Positions 33,154-41,291 of a stretch of 64,000 nucleotides of DNA are shown here, piece by piece. How positions within the stretch are numbered: position 1 is the stretch's first letter; every line of letters begins with the position of its first letter. The DNA comes from Planifilum fimeticola. GTDB lineage: Bacteria; Bacillota; Bacilli; Thermoactinomycetales; DSM-44946. Under the pieces are notes generated by a model. It had not been told where the DNA came from, made no database searches, and saw only the letters and a list, made by a program, of their open reading frames with translations. The stretch spans positions 1 to 64,000 of the forward strand of contig NZ_PVNE01000014.1 in NCBI RefSeq assembly GCF_003001905.1, written 5' to 3'. A program made the translations under genes and the position numbers.

Positions 33154-34179
33154 TCAACCGGTTTGTTTGGTCTGTTGGCTGGCGGCCTCTTCCGTTTTCG
33201 GATCTTTCGGCAGCGTCGCCGCGATCGATTCCCTGGACTTGAGAATTTTGTTGTGCTCCCTTTCGAAATCCTGGGTGCTCAGCCACATCTTATATATGAT
33301 GGCCGCCTCAAAGGCGAACAGGAGGAAAGAGCCGACGAGGATCGTTTCCTTGATGATCCCGAGGATCGGCGCAACGATGAAGATGAACATCTGGAATTCG
33401 ATGCCGCTGAAGAGGTGCATGCGGATCCGCTTCGCGAGCAAAAACTCCCGGATTTTCATGTAGGTAGTGAATTTGGACTTAAACGCCTGTTGCAGATCGG
33501 CTCTGGAGTTTACCGGGATGTCCAGGGGAGCGAGGGATTTTGGCCCACCCTTTTCTTGGAGCCCATCCTCGGAGGACTCCTCGTCCTCTTCCCTTTCCTC
33601 CGCTTTCTTCTCTTCCGGTTTCAGAACGATTCCGGCGGCTTCCGCCGTTTCATACAGCTCCTTTCGGGCTTTCCGCAGCTTTTTTCGCATCTCCCGGCGC
33701 AGTTTGTACAGGTGAAGGGCGTTGATGTGACGCGCAAAGTAAGCGATCAAAAACAGAGTCAGTAGGTAAAGGTATGTCACGTCACCGGTGAGACGGAACT
33801 GGCCGAAGGCCAAAGCCACGCCGCAAAGGGCAACGCGGACATGGTCCAGGCTGATGTCCAAAAGGATCCCAAAACTGGTCCCGGTTCCCTTCAGCCGGGC
33901 GATTTTTCCGTCCATGCAGTCGATGATGAAACTGATGTGATACAAAAGCGCCCCGATGACCAGGGCCAGATAGCAGCCCAGGTAAAAACAGAGCGCGGCG
34001 GTCATCCCTATAATAAAAGACGCGATGGACAGCTGGTTGGGGGTGATGTTGGTCCGGTTGGCCACCGGCAGAATCAGCCGCGCGGCGATGGGATCCACCA
34101 ACAGCACGGTCCACCATGCGTCTTTCTTTTTAAAGGTTTCCTTCACATCCTCCATTGTATAAGTGCGTTTATTGCTCAA
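33154..34179 (-). CDS. CDP-alcohol phosphatidyltransferase family protein (2)
   Basis: A 341-residue membrane enzyme paralogous to the one at 32107. The full catalytic signature is present (DCMDGKIARLKGTG, then SFGILLDISLDH). It differs by a longer charged insert (about residues 178-215, Glu/Lys/Asp-rich) and a C-terminal Lys/Thr/Gln tail. The TTG at 34179 is the best start, with AAAGGGG upstream and eight bases after the preceding stop. Last gene of the leftward operon. Having two such enzymes back to back suggests two steps, such as priming and polymerisation, or two different CDP-alcohols. Confidence 0.85.
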   Translation of the reverse strand: MSNKRTYTMEDVKETFKKKDAWWTVLLVDPIAARLILPVANRTNITPNQLSIASFIIGMTAALCFYLGCYLALVIGALLYHISFIIDCMDGKIARLKGTGTSFGILLDISLDHVRVALCGVALAFGQFRLTGDVTYLYLLTLFLIAYFARHINALHLYKLRREMRKKLRKARKELYETAEAAGIVLKPEEKKAEEREEDEESSEDGLQEKGGPKSLAPLDIPVNSRADLQQAFKSKFTTYMKIREFLLAKRIRMHLFSGIEFQMFIFIVAPILGIIKETILVGSFLLFAFEAAIIYKMWLSTQDFEREHNKILKSRESIAATLPKDPKTEEAASQQTKQTG

Positions 34180-34186
34180 TCTGGGA

Positions 34187-34939
34187 TCACGCCCCTTTCT
34201 TCTTCTTTTTCTTTCCTTCCTTCTGGTATTTGTCGATGATGGCATCGATGTCCCCGATGTCCTTGACTTGTCCCTTCTCCAAAATCAGCCCCCGATCGCA
34301 GATGCTCTTCAGGGGAGACAAGCTGTGAGACACGATCACGAGCGTTTTCCCTGAATCCCGCAGCTCCTCCATTTTGGCGTAGCATTTTTTCTTGAAATCC
34401 TTGTCACCCACCGCGAGCACTTCGTCGATCAGGATGATGTCCGCGTCGATGTGAATGGCGATGGAGAAGCCGAGGCGGGCCTTCATCCCCGAGGAGTAGA
34501 ATTTCACCGGCGTGTTGATGAACTCCTCAAGCTCCGAGAACTCCACGATCTTGGGATAAACCTCTTGGATTTGATCCTTGTTCAGTCCGAAAATGGCGCA
34601 GTTGAGGCGGATGTTTTCGGCTCCTGACAGGTCCCGGCTCAACCCCGCCCCGAGCTCGATGAGGGGGGCCACTTTTCCGTTGACCTGCACCTCTCCTTTG
34701 TCGGGATAGATGATTCCGCTCAGAATTTTGAACAGGGTACTTTTCCCCGCTCCGTTATTGCCGACGATGGCGAAGGATTCCCCCTGCCTGATGGAGAAGG
34801 AGACGTCTTTCAGGGCGGTAAACTCCGTGTATCGCTTTTCTCCCTTTGTCAAAGAGATGAGGTATCCCTTCAACGTCTTGTCGTAGGCTTTTCGGAAATG
34901 TTTGGTCAGATTCCTGACCACAATCGCATCCATGGTCAA
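34187..34939 (-). CDS. TagH-like ABC exporter ATPase
   Basis: A 250-residue ATPase of the teichoic acid/O-antigen exporter group (TagH, Wzt, KpsT). Walker A is VGNNGAGKST, Walker B IILIDEVLAVGD, and the signature is the degenerate YSSGMKARLGF typical of polysaccharide exporters. The C-terminal extension of TagH is absent; instead the protein ends in a Lys run (KKKKKKGA). It pairs with the permease gene it overlaps. It should power flipping of the lipid-linked wall polymer. Confidence 0.9.
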   Translation of the reverse strand: MTMDAIVVRNLTKHFRKAYDKTLKGYLISLTKGEKRYTEFTALKDVSFSIRQGESFAIVGNNGAGKSTLFKILSGIIYPDKGEVQVNGKVAPLIELGAGLSRDLSGAENIRLNCAIFGLNKDQIQEVYPKIVEFSELEEFINTPVKFYSSGMKARLGFSIAIHIDADIILIDEVLAVGDKDFKKKCYAKMEELRDSGKTLVIVSHSLSPLKSICDRGLILEKGQVKDIGDIDAIIDKYQKEGKKKKKKGA

Positions 34940-35748
34940 ATCACTTCCCCTACTCTACGATTGAGCCGCTTGAAGACCCCCCAGGAGATGAAAAAGATGA
35001 CGATCGTAATGATGATGGCGTAAAAAATCCACTTCATATCGACTCCCTGAGTATCCCCGTAAAAAATGGTGTGATACAGGGAAATCATGACAGCCATGGG
35101 ATTCAGCAGATAGAAATCGGCAAACCGCTCGACGAAAGGAGAGTCGCTGTTCATGACGAAACTGATCGGATAAATGATGGGGCAAAGGTACATCCAGGCC
35201 CGCATCAGAAGATTGGTGATGAATTCCACATCCCGGTAGAATACGTTGAGCATGGAAACCAGAAACATGCAGGCCAGGGTAAAGACGGACTGCAACGTCA
35301 AAAAGGCCGGAAGCAAGGCCAATTTGTCCCAGTGGATCGGATGGCCGAAGGCCAGTGCGACCAAGAGAATCAAGGCGAAGGCCGGGATAAAGTTCACCAG
35401 GTTGGAAAGCAGGATGGTGATCGGAAAGATCTCCCTGGGGAAGTACACCTTTTTGATGAGGGAGGAGTTGCTGGAAAGCGCTTTGGTTCCCGCCCTCACC
35501 GCGTTGCTGAAAAAGGTCCATGGAATGAGCCCGGAAAGGATGAACAGGGGGTAATGCTCAATCTTCTCCCCCCCTCTTCCATCGATTCCCAGAATAAGAG
35601 AAAACACAATCGTGTAGATCACCATCAGTCCCAGCGGTTCCAAGAGAGACCAGAAAAAGCCGAAGAACGAGTTGCGGTATTTGATGCGTACCTCTTTGTG
35701 GACGAGAAAATAAAGCAATTCCTTGTACTTCATCATCTCTGCAAGCAT
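34936..35748 (-). CDS. TagG-like polysaccharide/teichoic acid ABC permease
   Basis: A 270-residue ABC-2-type permease with six hydrophobic segments. YRNSFFGFFWSLLEPLG and the family region FPREIFPITILLSNLVNF are typical of TagG/Wzm/KpsM. It forms the channel for the lipid-linked polymer, with the ATPase encoded directly after it. The gene overlaps the ATPase gene by four bases. Confidence 0.92.
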   Translation of the reverse strand: MLAEMMKYKELLYFLVHKEVRIKYRNSFFGFFWSLLEPLGLMVIYTIVFSLILGIDGRGGEKIEHYPLFILSGLIPWTFFSNAVRAGTKALSSNSSLIKKVYFPREIFPITILLSNLVNFIPAFALILLVALAFGHPIHWDKLALLPAFLTLQSVFTLACMFLVSMLNVFYRDVEFITNLLMRAWMYLCPIIYPISFVMNSDSPFVERFADFYLLNPMAVMISLYHTIFYGDTQGVDMKWIFYAIIITIVIFFISWGVFKRLNRRVGEVI

Positions 35749-35762
35749 TCCGGATGAACTCC

Positions 35763-36866
35763 TTATTTCGCTGATGAACCGATCGAGCGATAGCGGTTTT
35801 TCGCTTCCTCGGGGAAGACTTCTTCCAAAATGGAATCGATCTCTTTGTCCGTCAGGTTGAATTCATCGAGGATGGTGTACCGGTTTCGCATGGAGGGAGC
35901 CAGACGGATGGCCCGGCGCATTTCCTCCTTGGTGTAGCCGATATCCTCATAATGCGTCGGCAGTCCCAGCTTTTCGTAATAGGGGTGAAGCTCCTCCACT
36001 TGTTGCCGTTTCCCCTGCAAATATTGGGAGATCAGGACGCCGATGGCCACTTGCTCTCCGTGCAGGGCCTTGGCTCCGCAGTGGAAGTCCAGGGCATGGC
36101 TGATCAGATGTTCCGACCCGCTGCAGGGGCGGCTAGAACCGGCCACGGACATGGCGATCCCGCTCATGATCAGCGATTCGGCGGCGGACTTTAACAGGCG
36201 GGACCGGTCCAGGTCCCGCCGGTTGACGGTGTTCATGAAGGACTCGACCGCATTTTTGGCCATCAAGGCGGCGAAGGTGTTCATTTCTTCAACGCCGGCC
36301 TGGTGCGCTAGTTGCCAATCGAACAGGGCGGTTTTGTTGGACAGAAGATCGCCGATTCCGGCGGACACCAGCCGGGGGGGACAGGATGCCAGGATGTCCA
36401 GATCGATTACCACCGCCAAGGGCATCCGGACTCCGATGCTGGTGCTCCTGTTCCTCATTTTGATAACGGCAACCGGCGAGCAGATGGCGTCACTGGAAGC
36501 AGCCGTGGGGAACAGGACCACCGGCACGTTGCACCGGGTTCCCACCACCTTGGACACGTCCAGGGCCTTTCCGCCGCCGATGCCGAAGATGTAATCGGGG
36601 GTTTCCTCCAACACCTTCCGTTCCAAGCGGTTGATGATGTCCAGCGTGTTGTTTTCGCAGGACAGGATGTGGACCTCTCTCGCCTGGGGCCGGATGGTGT
36701 CTCGGATCATTTCGGCCAATTGGTGGGTATTGTTGCTCCCGCAGATCAGAAACACCTTTTTATCCTTCAACCCTTCGTATATCGGGGTTTTCGGAAGGCG
36801 GGAGACGGCGCCGTGTTCAATGATCAGATGGATGGGTATGCGAATTTTGTTCGCCAATGGGATCAC
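35763..36866 (-). CDS. sn-glycerol-1-phosphate dehydrogenase (AraM/EgsA-like)
   Basis: A 367-residue metal-dependent dehydrogenase of the glycerol-1-phosphate dehydrogenase group. The NAD motif GIGGGKALDVSK, the substrate segment PTAASSDAICSP and the metal ligands in GIGDLLSN, SEHLISHALD and LHGEQVAIG agree with archaeal EgsA and Bacillus AraM. It reduces dihydroxyacetone phosphate to sn-glycerol-1-phosphate. The cytidylyltransferase gene next to it could turn that into an activated CDP-alcohol for the CDP-alcohol transferases. PcrB at 46186 uses the same compound. A general iron-containing alcohol dehydrogenase is a less likely reading. Confidence 0.85.
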   Translation of the reverse strand: MIPLANKIRIPIHLIIEHGAVSRLPKTPIYEGLKDKKVFLICGSNNTHQLAEMIRDTIRPQAREVHILSCENNTLDIINRLERKVLEETPDYIFGIGGGKALDVSKVVGTRCNVPVVLFPTAASSDAICSPVAVIKMRNRSTSIGVRMPLAVVIDLDILASCPPRLVSAGIGDLLSNKTALFDWQLAHQAGVEEMNTFAALMAKNAVESFMNTVNRRDLDRSRLLKSAAESLIMSGIAMSVAGSSRPCSGSEHLISHALDFHCGAKALHGEQVAIGVLISQYLQGKRQQVEELHPYYEKLGLPTHYEDIGYTKEEMRRAIRLAPSMRNRYTILDEFNLTDKEIDSILEEVFPEEAKNRYRSIGSSAK

Positions 36867-36872
36867 TCCGTT

Positions 36873-37586
36873 TTATTTCAACACGGTTGCGGCCATTTTG
36901 CGGGCGGTATCCAGATCGTTGAAGTCGTCGATTTCGATCCAGGGGTATCCGCGGGTATCCACGCCGGCGATTTTCACGGCATTGACGCAGGCCTCATATA
37001 CGTTCTCGTACCAGGCATCGGTGTCACCGGCCTCGATCATCTCCCGGGCCGTGCGGTAGAGAATTTCCAGATCGGCCTTCGCCAGTTTCGAAATTCCGAT
37101 GTATTCCCCGTTTGCTTCATTCAGCGGGATTTTTTTGTTGATCTCCGTCAGCCGGCCGTCTTCAAGCTTGACGCGCATGGCTTCTTCGGTGAGCTCCTTT
37201 TGCTGGTCCACGAGGATAGCCGTCGGGGCCTCGTGGTTCAGGAGAAGGGGGATCATGCGCTCGTCGTAAAAATCGTCGGAGTTGATCAGGAGCAAATCAT
37301 CTCCGATCGATTCAGTCAGCAAAAAGGAGTAGATGTTGTTCATCGTGTCAAAGTGGGGATTGTAGATGAATTGGATCTCCGTGCCCTCGAAGTGCTCCCG
37401 AATCCGTTCCATCTTGTAGCCGCCGAGAATGTGAATGTCCTTTTCCTTGAAACCGACCTTCAACACGCTTTCCACCTGATATTGCACCAGGGGTTTGTCC
37501 TGAACCCGAATCATCGCCTTCGGTTTATCTTCCGTTTCCGGCCGCAATCGGCTGCCCACACCGGCTGCGAGAATCACTACTTTCAT
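36873..37586 (-). CDS. LicC-like sugar/polyol-phosphate nucleotidyltransferase
   Basis: A 237-residue nucleotidyltransferase with the signature VVILAAGVGSRLRPETEDKP and the metal Asp in LLINSDDFYD. The short length and the NNIYSFLL segment resemble LicC-type CTP:phosphocholine cytidylyltransferases and related enzymes that activate small phospho-alcohols. Six bases separate it from the glycerol-1-phosphate dehydrogenase gene, so CTP plus glycerol-1-phosphate is the likeliest pair of substrates. That is inference from context. Confidence 0.8.
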   Translation of the reverse strand: MKVVILAAGVGSRLRPETEDKPKAMIRVQDKPLVQYQVESVLKVGFKEKDIHILGGYKMERIREHFEGTEIQFIYNPHFDTMNNIYSFLLTESIGDDLLLINSDDFYDERMIPLLLNHEAPTAILVDQQKELTEEAMRVKLEDGRLTEINKKIPLNEANGEYIGISKLAKADLEILYRTAREMIEAGDTDAWYENVYEACVNAVKIAGVDTRGYPWIEIDDFNDLDTARKMAATVLK

Positions 37587-37607
37587 TTTACGACACTCCT
37601 TGAACCC

Positions 37608-38372
37608 TCAATTCGAATTCAGTGCCTTCAGCACATGGTATAACCGAAACGCTGTCTTTACTCCCCACAGGACGAGAAAGGCAGCGATAAACCAGACGGT
37701 CACAGGCAGATTCGACAGGTATTCCAGACAGAGCAGCAGGGGGAGCGCGGCGAAGAAGCCGGGCAGCCCGGTGACAAAGGCGACGCATTCCCAAAAGAAG
37801 GATGTGGTCCGCATGTCGCTTACCGGATCGCTTTCATCGTTTTTGAGATCGGTGTAGTTGTAGGCGAGGGGAATGGCCAAGCCCATCGTGGCAACCAGGG
37901 TTGTAAGGTAAATCCCCGAGGCGGTCCACAGGCCAAGGGGAGTTTCCGCGGTCAAGGCATGAATCGTCAGGGAGAAGGCTGCCAAAATGGGTATGCTTGT
38001 GGCACGGATCAGCGTGTCGATGAATACTCCCTGCCTGCTGGTGGTCCCCCTGAGTCGGGCCAGTTCGCCGTCGACACAGTCGCACAGATAGCCGAGGTTG
38101 TAGGCGAGGACGGCCATCAACATCGCCCAGGGCTCTGCCCAGAGCATGAGCCAGCCCGTAAGGATGAAAAAGAGCAGGCTGAACCAGGTTACTGCGTTGG
38201 GGGTTATCGGAGTACTGCGAAGCAATAGGGTGACGTAGATGGAGATTCTCCTGAGAACATACCAGGTCCAGAGATCTTCCTTCCACCGCGGTTTCTGGCA
38301 CCGAGCGCGATATTCAAGGATCTTGGCTGAATCAACGGGAAGCGTCGGCAAGTTCTTGGGGAGCTCTTTCAT
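37608..38372 (-). CDS. CDP-alcohol phosphatidyltransferase family protein (3), altered catalytic motif
   Basis: A 254-residue membrane protein with about six hydrophobic segments. The motif starts normally (DCVDGELARLRGTTSRQG), but the fourth conserved acidic position, expected four residues after the third Asp, is Arg: FIDTLIRA instead of D-x3-D. That last Asp is the proposed catalytic base, so the protein may be inactive, use another base or have a changed role. It overlaps the glycosyltransferase gene by 41 bases and precedes the cytidylyltransferase by 21. Confidence 0.8.
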   Translation of the reverse strand: MKELPKNLPTLPVDSAKILEYRARCQKPRWKEDLWTWYVLRRISIYVTLLLRSTPITPNAVTWFSLLFFILTGWLMLWAEPWAMLMAVLAYNLGYLCDCVDGELARLRGTTSRQGVFIDTLIRATSIPILAAFSLTIHALTAETPLGLWTASGIYLTTLVATMGLAIPLAYNYTDLKNDESDPVSDMRTTSFFWECVAFVTGLPGFFAALPLLLCLEYLSNLPVTVWFIAAFLVLWGVKTAFRLYHVLKALNSN

Positions 38373-39360
38373 GATTCCTCCAGTAGTGCTTGCTCAGTAG
38401 GCTCGCGGCGGAACCGAAACCCCGGCTGAAATGGAGAAGGAAAAAACTCAACATGCAGGGGAAAAAGTATTTCCAGCCTTTTTCTTTGACAATGCCCCAG
38501 GAAGAGTACGTCAGCAGTATGAGATAGGTGCCGATCAGCGCGAGCAAGGTGTAACCGGCAAGAGCGCTGAAAAAGGATCCGATGCTCAAAACCAGTCCCA
38601 CCAGCACGGCCAAAAAGGGAATGAGATGGCGCCATCTCAGCACCCCGATTCCCCTTTTGCTGGCCACCATGGTCCATTTGCCGTCGCTGAAGGATTTCTT
38701 GATGAAGGCGGACAGGGTGCTGCGCACGAAATAAGTGGAACGAATGGAGGTGGATAGGAAAAAGGTTCCTCCACGGTTTCGGATCCGGGCATGCATCTCC
38801 AGGTCTTCGTTTCGTTTCAGGGTCTCGTCGAAGTAGCCCACTTTGTCGAAAATTTCCCTTTTATATGCCGCATAAGGTACGGTATCCACATATCCTTCCC
38901 AATCCGCTTTGGTTGTTCGAAACTTGGAATTGCCGACCCCGAAGGGGTGGGAATAGACATAAGCGTTGACTTCCCCCCAAAAGCCGGTGCCAACGGTCTC
39001 CACGATTCCGCCCACGCAGGAGGCGGAGGGCACCCTTTGCACAACCCGGTAGGTGCTGGACAGAAAATCCCGGGGAATCCGGCTGTGTCCGTCAACGCGA
39101 ATCACGTACTCCCCATTGGCATGCTGGATGCCGAGGTTCCATCCCGTCGCCAATGTTTTCTTCGGATTTTTATATACGCGGATCCGGTCCCGGTGACGCT
39201 TCCGGAACGATTCGATGATCTCCGGACTGCGGTCTATGGACTCCCCGTCCACCACGATGATCTCATACCGGTCCCGGGGAAAGTCCTGATTTAAGATCGC
39301 TTCCAACAAGTTTTCCAAATATTTTTCTTCGTTTCGGACAACCAGCAGAAACGAAAAAAT
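38332..39360 (-). CDS. family 2 glycosyltransferase with a probable ATT start
   Basis: A GT2 glycosyltransferase of 342 residues. The GT-A domain shows FSFLLVVRNEEKYLENLLEA, the metal Asp in VIRVDGHSR and the acceptor-side NEDLEMHARIR; three or four hydrophobic segments close the C-terminus. The first conserved strand begins upstream of the nearest usual start (TTG 39318). Between the in-frame TGA and that strand no ATG, GTG or TTG exists, but ATT at 39360 has GAGGAG six bases before it. First gene of a seven-gene leftward operon. It probably adds a sugar to the lipid-linked polymer or its carrier. Confidence 0.8.
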   Translation of the reverse strand: MFSFLLVVRNEEKYLENLLEAILNQDFPRDRYEIIVVDGESIDRSPEIIESFRKRHRDRIRVYKNPKKTLATGWNLGIQHANGEYVIRVDGHSRIPRDFLSSTYRVVQRVPSASCVGGIVETVGTGFWGEVNAYVYSHPFGVGNSKFRTTKADWEGYVDTVPYAAYKREIFDKVGYFDETLKRNEDLEMHARIRNRGGTFFLSTSIRSTYFVRSTLSAFIKKSFSDGKWTMVASKRGIGVLRWRHLIPFLAVLVGLVLSIGSFFSALAGYTLLALIGTYLILLTYSSWGIVKEKGWKYFFPCMLSFFLLHFSRGFGSAASLLSKHYWRNHERAPQELADASR

Positions 39361-39428
39361 CGGTTTCTCCTCGATGGCGGATCACTTCTCTCTTCTGCAC
39401 TGCGGCAGTTAATCCCTCGGTCGTACCT

Positions 39429-39457
39429 ATGATAACACGTACCCGTTGTTACGACAA
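39429..39457 (-). promoter_or_regulatory. promoter of the leftward wall-polymer operon
   Basis: Read leftwards: TTGTCG (39457-39452), 17 bases, TATCAT (39434-39429). This places the start of transcription near 39422, about 60 bases before the ATT start of the glycosyltransferase gene. Confidence 0.6.
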
Positions 39458-39623
39458 TTCTTTTTCCGACAGTGAAAAACTTGGCGGAAAACGAAATTGA
39501 TAAAATTAGGTATATTCCCAATCATTATTTAAATTACAACCACCCTGATCTCCCCTTTCCTTCCGATCCTCTGAAGTGCCGGGGATTGAGGGATTTTCCG
39601 GGGGAGGAGGGAGGGGGTGTTTG

Positions 39624-39652
39624 TTGACAAACTGTAATGAATGTGAAATACT
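39624..39652 (+). promoter_or_regulatory. promoter of the rightward wall-polymer operon
   Basis: A consensus -35 TTGACA (39624-39629), a 17-base spacer and AATACT (39647-39652). It lies 73 bases before the IspD/TarI-like gene, back to back with the leftward promoter at 39429. The divergent region 39361-39724 holds no other gene. Confidence 0.7.
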
Positions 39653-39724
39653 TATTTCCGAACAAAAAGGGGTATCCATCGTTCCTTGATTTTTTAACAC
39701 ATTTTATAAAGCGGGGAAGAGGAA

Positions 39725-40411
39725 ATGGAACAAATCAGCATGATTCTGTTGTCCGGCGGAATTGGAACCAGGATGAAAGCGAGTGTTCCGAAGCAGTTTT
39801 TGCCCATTGGCGGCAAACCGATTATCGTTCATGTGTTGGAAAAATTGGAGAATATTGAAGAAATTTCTGAAGTGATCGTTCCTTCTCCGCGAAATTATAT
39901 GGAACAAACAAGCGAAGTGATCCGCAATTACCAATTCAGCAAGCCGGTTCAAGTGATCGAGGGTGGAAAAACTCGGCAGGAGTCTGTATATAAAGCGCTC
40001 AAGCGCGTGACGCAAGAGAACGTGTTGATTCATGAGTCGGTTCGCCCCTTCGTGACGCAGGAGGAATTTGAGCGCCTGATCCGCACCGGGGAGCAGAATG
40101 CAACATACGGTTTGGATATTCCGTTTACGGTATTGGAAGGCAAGGAGTATATCGAAAGGAACCTGGACCGAGACCGGTTGATCAACATCCAGCTGCCACA
40201 GAAGTTTGATGCCAAAAAGCTGCTTGCGGCCCATGAACAGGCGATCAGGGACGGAAAATCGTTCACGGAGGATGTCAGCCTCTATTTCCACTACAACCGT
40301 GAACGGATCAAGGTCTTGCGAGGCACCGAATACAACATCAAAATCACGATGCCCATCGACCAGACCATCGGGGAGATCATATACAAAGAGTACATTCTGG
40401 GGGGAGAATAA
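39725..40411 (+). CDS. IspD/TarI-like cytidylyltransferase
   Basis: A 228-residue CTP-dependent cytidylyltransferase. SMILLSGGIGTRMKASVPKQ gives the nucleotide motif with the usual Lys, and the Arg/Lys pattern follows through GGKTRQESVYKAL. No isoprenoid genes are near, and the wall-polymer context plus the coupled SDR gene favour ribitol-5-phosphate or another polyol phosphate as substrate, as in TarI and in the first half of the fused Haemophilus Bcs1. The stop overlaps the next start (TAATG). Confidence 0.82.
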   Translation: MEQISMILLSGGIGTRMKASVPKQFLPIGGKPIIVHVLEKLENIEEISEVIVPSPRNYMEQTSEVIRNYQFSKPVQVIEGGKTRQESVYKALKRVTQENVLIHESVRPFVTQEEFERLIRTGEQNATYGLDIPFTVLEGKEYIERNLDRDRLINIQLPQKFDAKKLLAAHEQAIRDGKSFTEDVSLYFHYNRERIKVLRGTEYNIKITMPIDQTIGEIIYKEYILGGE

Positions 40412-41202
40412 TGTCGACTTGTCTGATCACCGGCGCCAGCAGAGGAATTGGCCGCGCGATCGCTATCAAGCTGAGCGAACGGGAAGATTTCCAGAATTTT
40501 GTCCTCCTGTCCCGCAGTCAAAAGGGCCTGGAGGAGACGAAGAGGCTGATGAACCCGAAAAAGCGGGTGGATTTATACAGCGTGGATGTTACGCGGTTTG
40601 AGGAGATCCAAAAGATCGTGGATCAGGTGATCCGGGATTACGGCCGGATCGATTACCTGCTCAACGTGGCGGGTTATGCCGAGCCCAAATCCCTTTTGGA
40701 AACCACGATCGATAATTGGACGCAGACCTATCTCATCAACGTCCACTCCCTGTTCTTTATCACCCGGGAAGTGGTCAAGCACATGAAGAAAACCGGCGGG
40801 AAGATTCTGAACGTGGCCTCCACGGCCGGAATGTCCTCGCGGCCCGGATGGCTTGCGTACTCCTCCTCCAAAGCGGCCGTGATCAGCATGTCGCAAACGC
40901 TGTCCGATGAGCTGGCGGAATACGGAATCAAGGTGTACTGCATTTCGCCGGGACGGTGCGCGACGGAACTGCGGAGGATTTTGGCCCCCGATGAGGATCA
41001 ATCCAAGATCATGCAGCCGGAACACGTGGCAGATGTTGTAAACAATCTGCTTTCCGAAAGCGGTATCTGCCTGGACGGCCAAAACATCGTCATTCGTCAG
41101 CAACAGCAACCGAAAAAAAAGGCGGAGCCGTCCGACGCGGAACCGAAAAAAAAGGCCGAAGACAAAGCCGAAGAGAAATTGGAAAAGGAGATCACCGCGT
41201 AA
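40411..41202 (+). CDS. short-chain dehydrogenase, probable polyol-phosphate-forming reductase
   Basis: A 263-residue classical SDR with LITGASRGIGRAIA, NVASTAG (catalytic Ser) and YSSSK. Coupled to the IspD-like gene, it resembles the reductase half of Bcs1, which makes ribitol-5-phosphate from ribulose-5-phosphate before CDP activation. Unusual is the tail from about residue 229: QQQQ followed by a Lys/Glu/Ala-rich stretch with a repeated PKKKAE, about 33 residues not found in ordinary SDRs. The tail may tether it to the membrane surface or to the cytidylyltransferase. Confidence 0.82.
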   Translation: MSTCLITGASRGIGRAIAIKLSEREDFQNFVLLSRSQKGLEETKRLMNPKKRVDLYSVDVTRFEEIQKIVDQVIRDYGRIDYLLNVAGYAEPKSLLETTIDNWTQTYLINVHSLFFITREVVKHMKKTGGKILNVASTAGMSSRPGWLAYSSSKAAVISMSQTLSDELAEYGIKVYCISPGRCATELRRILAPDEDQSKIMQPEHVADVVNNLLSESGICLDGQNIVIRQQQQPKKKAEPSDAEPKKKAEDKAEEKLEKEITA

Positions 41203-41291
41203 AAATAAGAATGGGATGAGGGGATCTGCGCATCTCGGGCAGGTCCTCTTTCGTAGCCGGAAACAAAACGTGGAAAGAGGTAATACCATTG

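Noticed and set aside
36312-37643. Open frame of 443 codons on the plus strand across the wall operon
   Set aside because: It spans the antisense of two well-supported genes and has no ribosome-binding site or domain.
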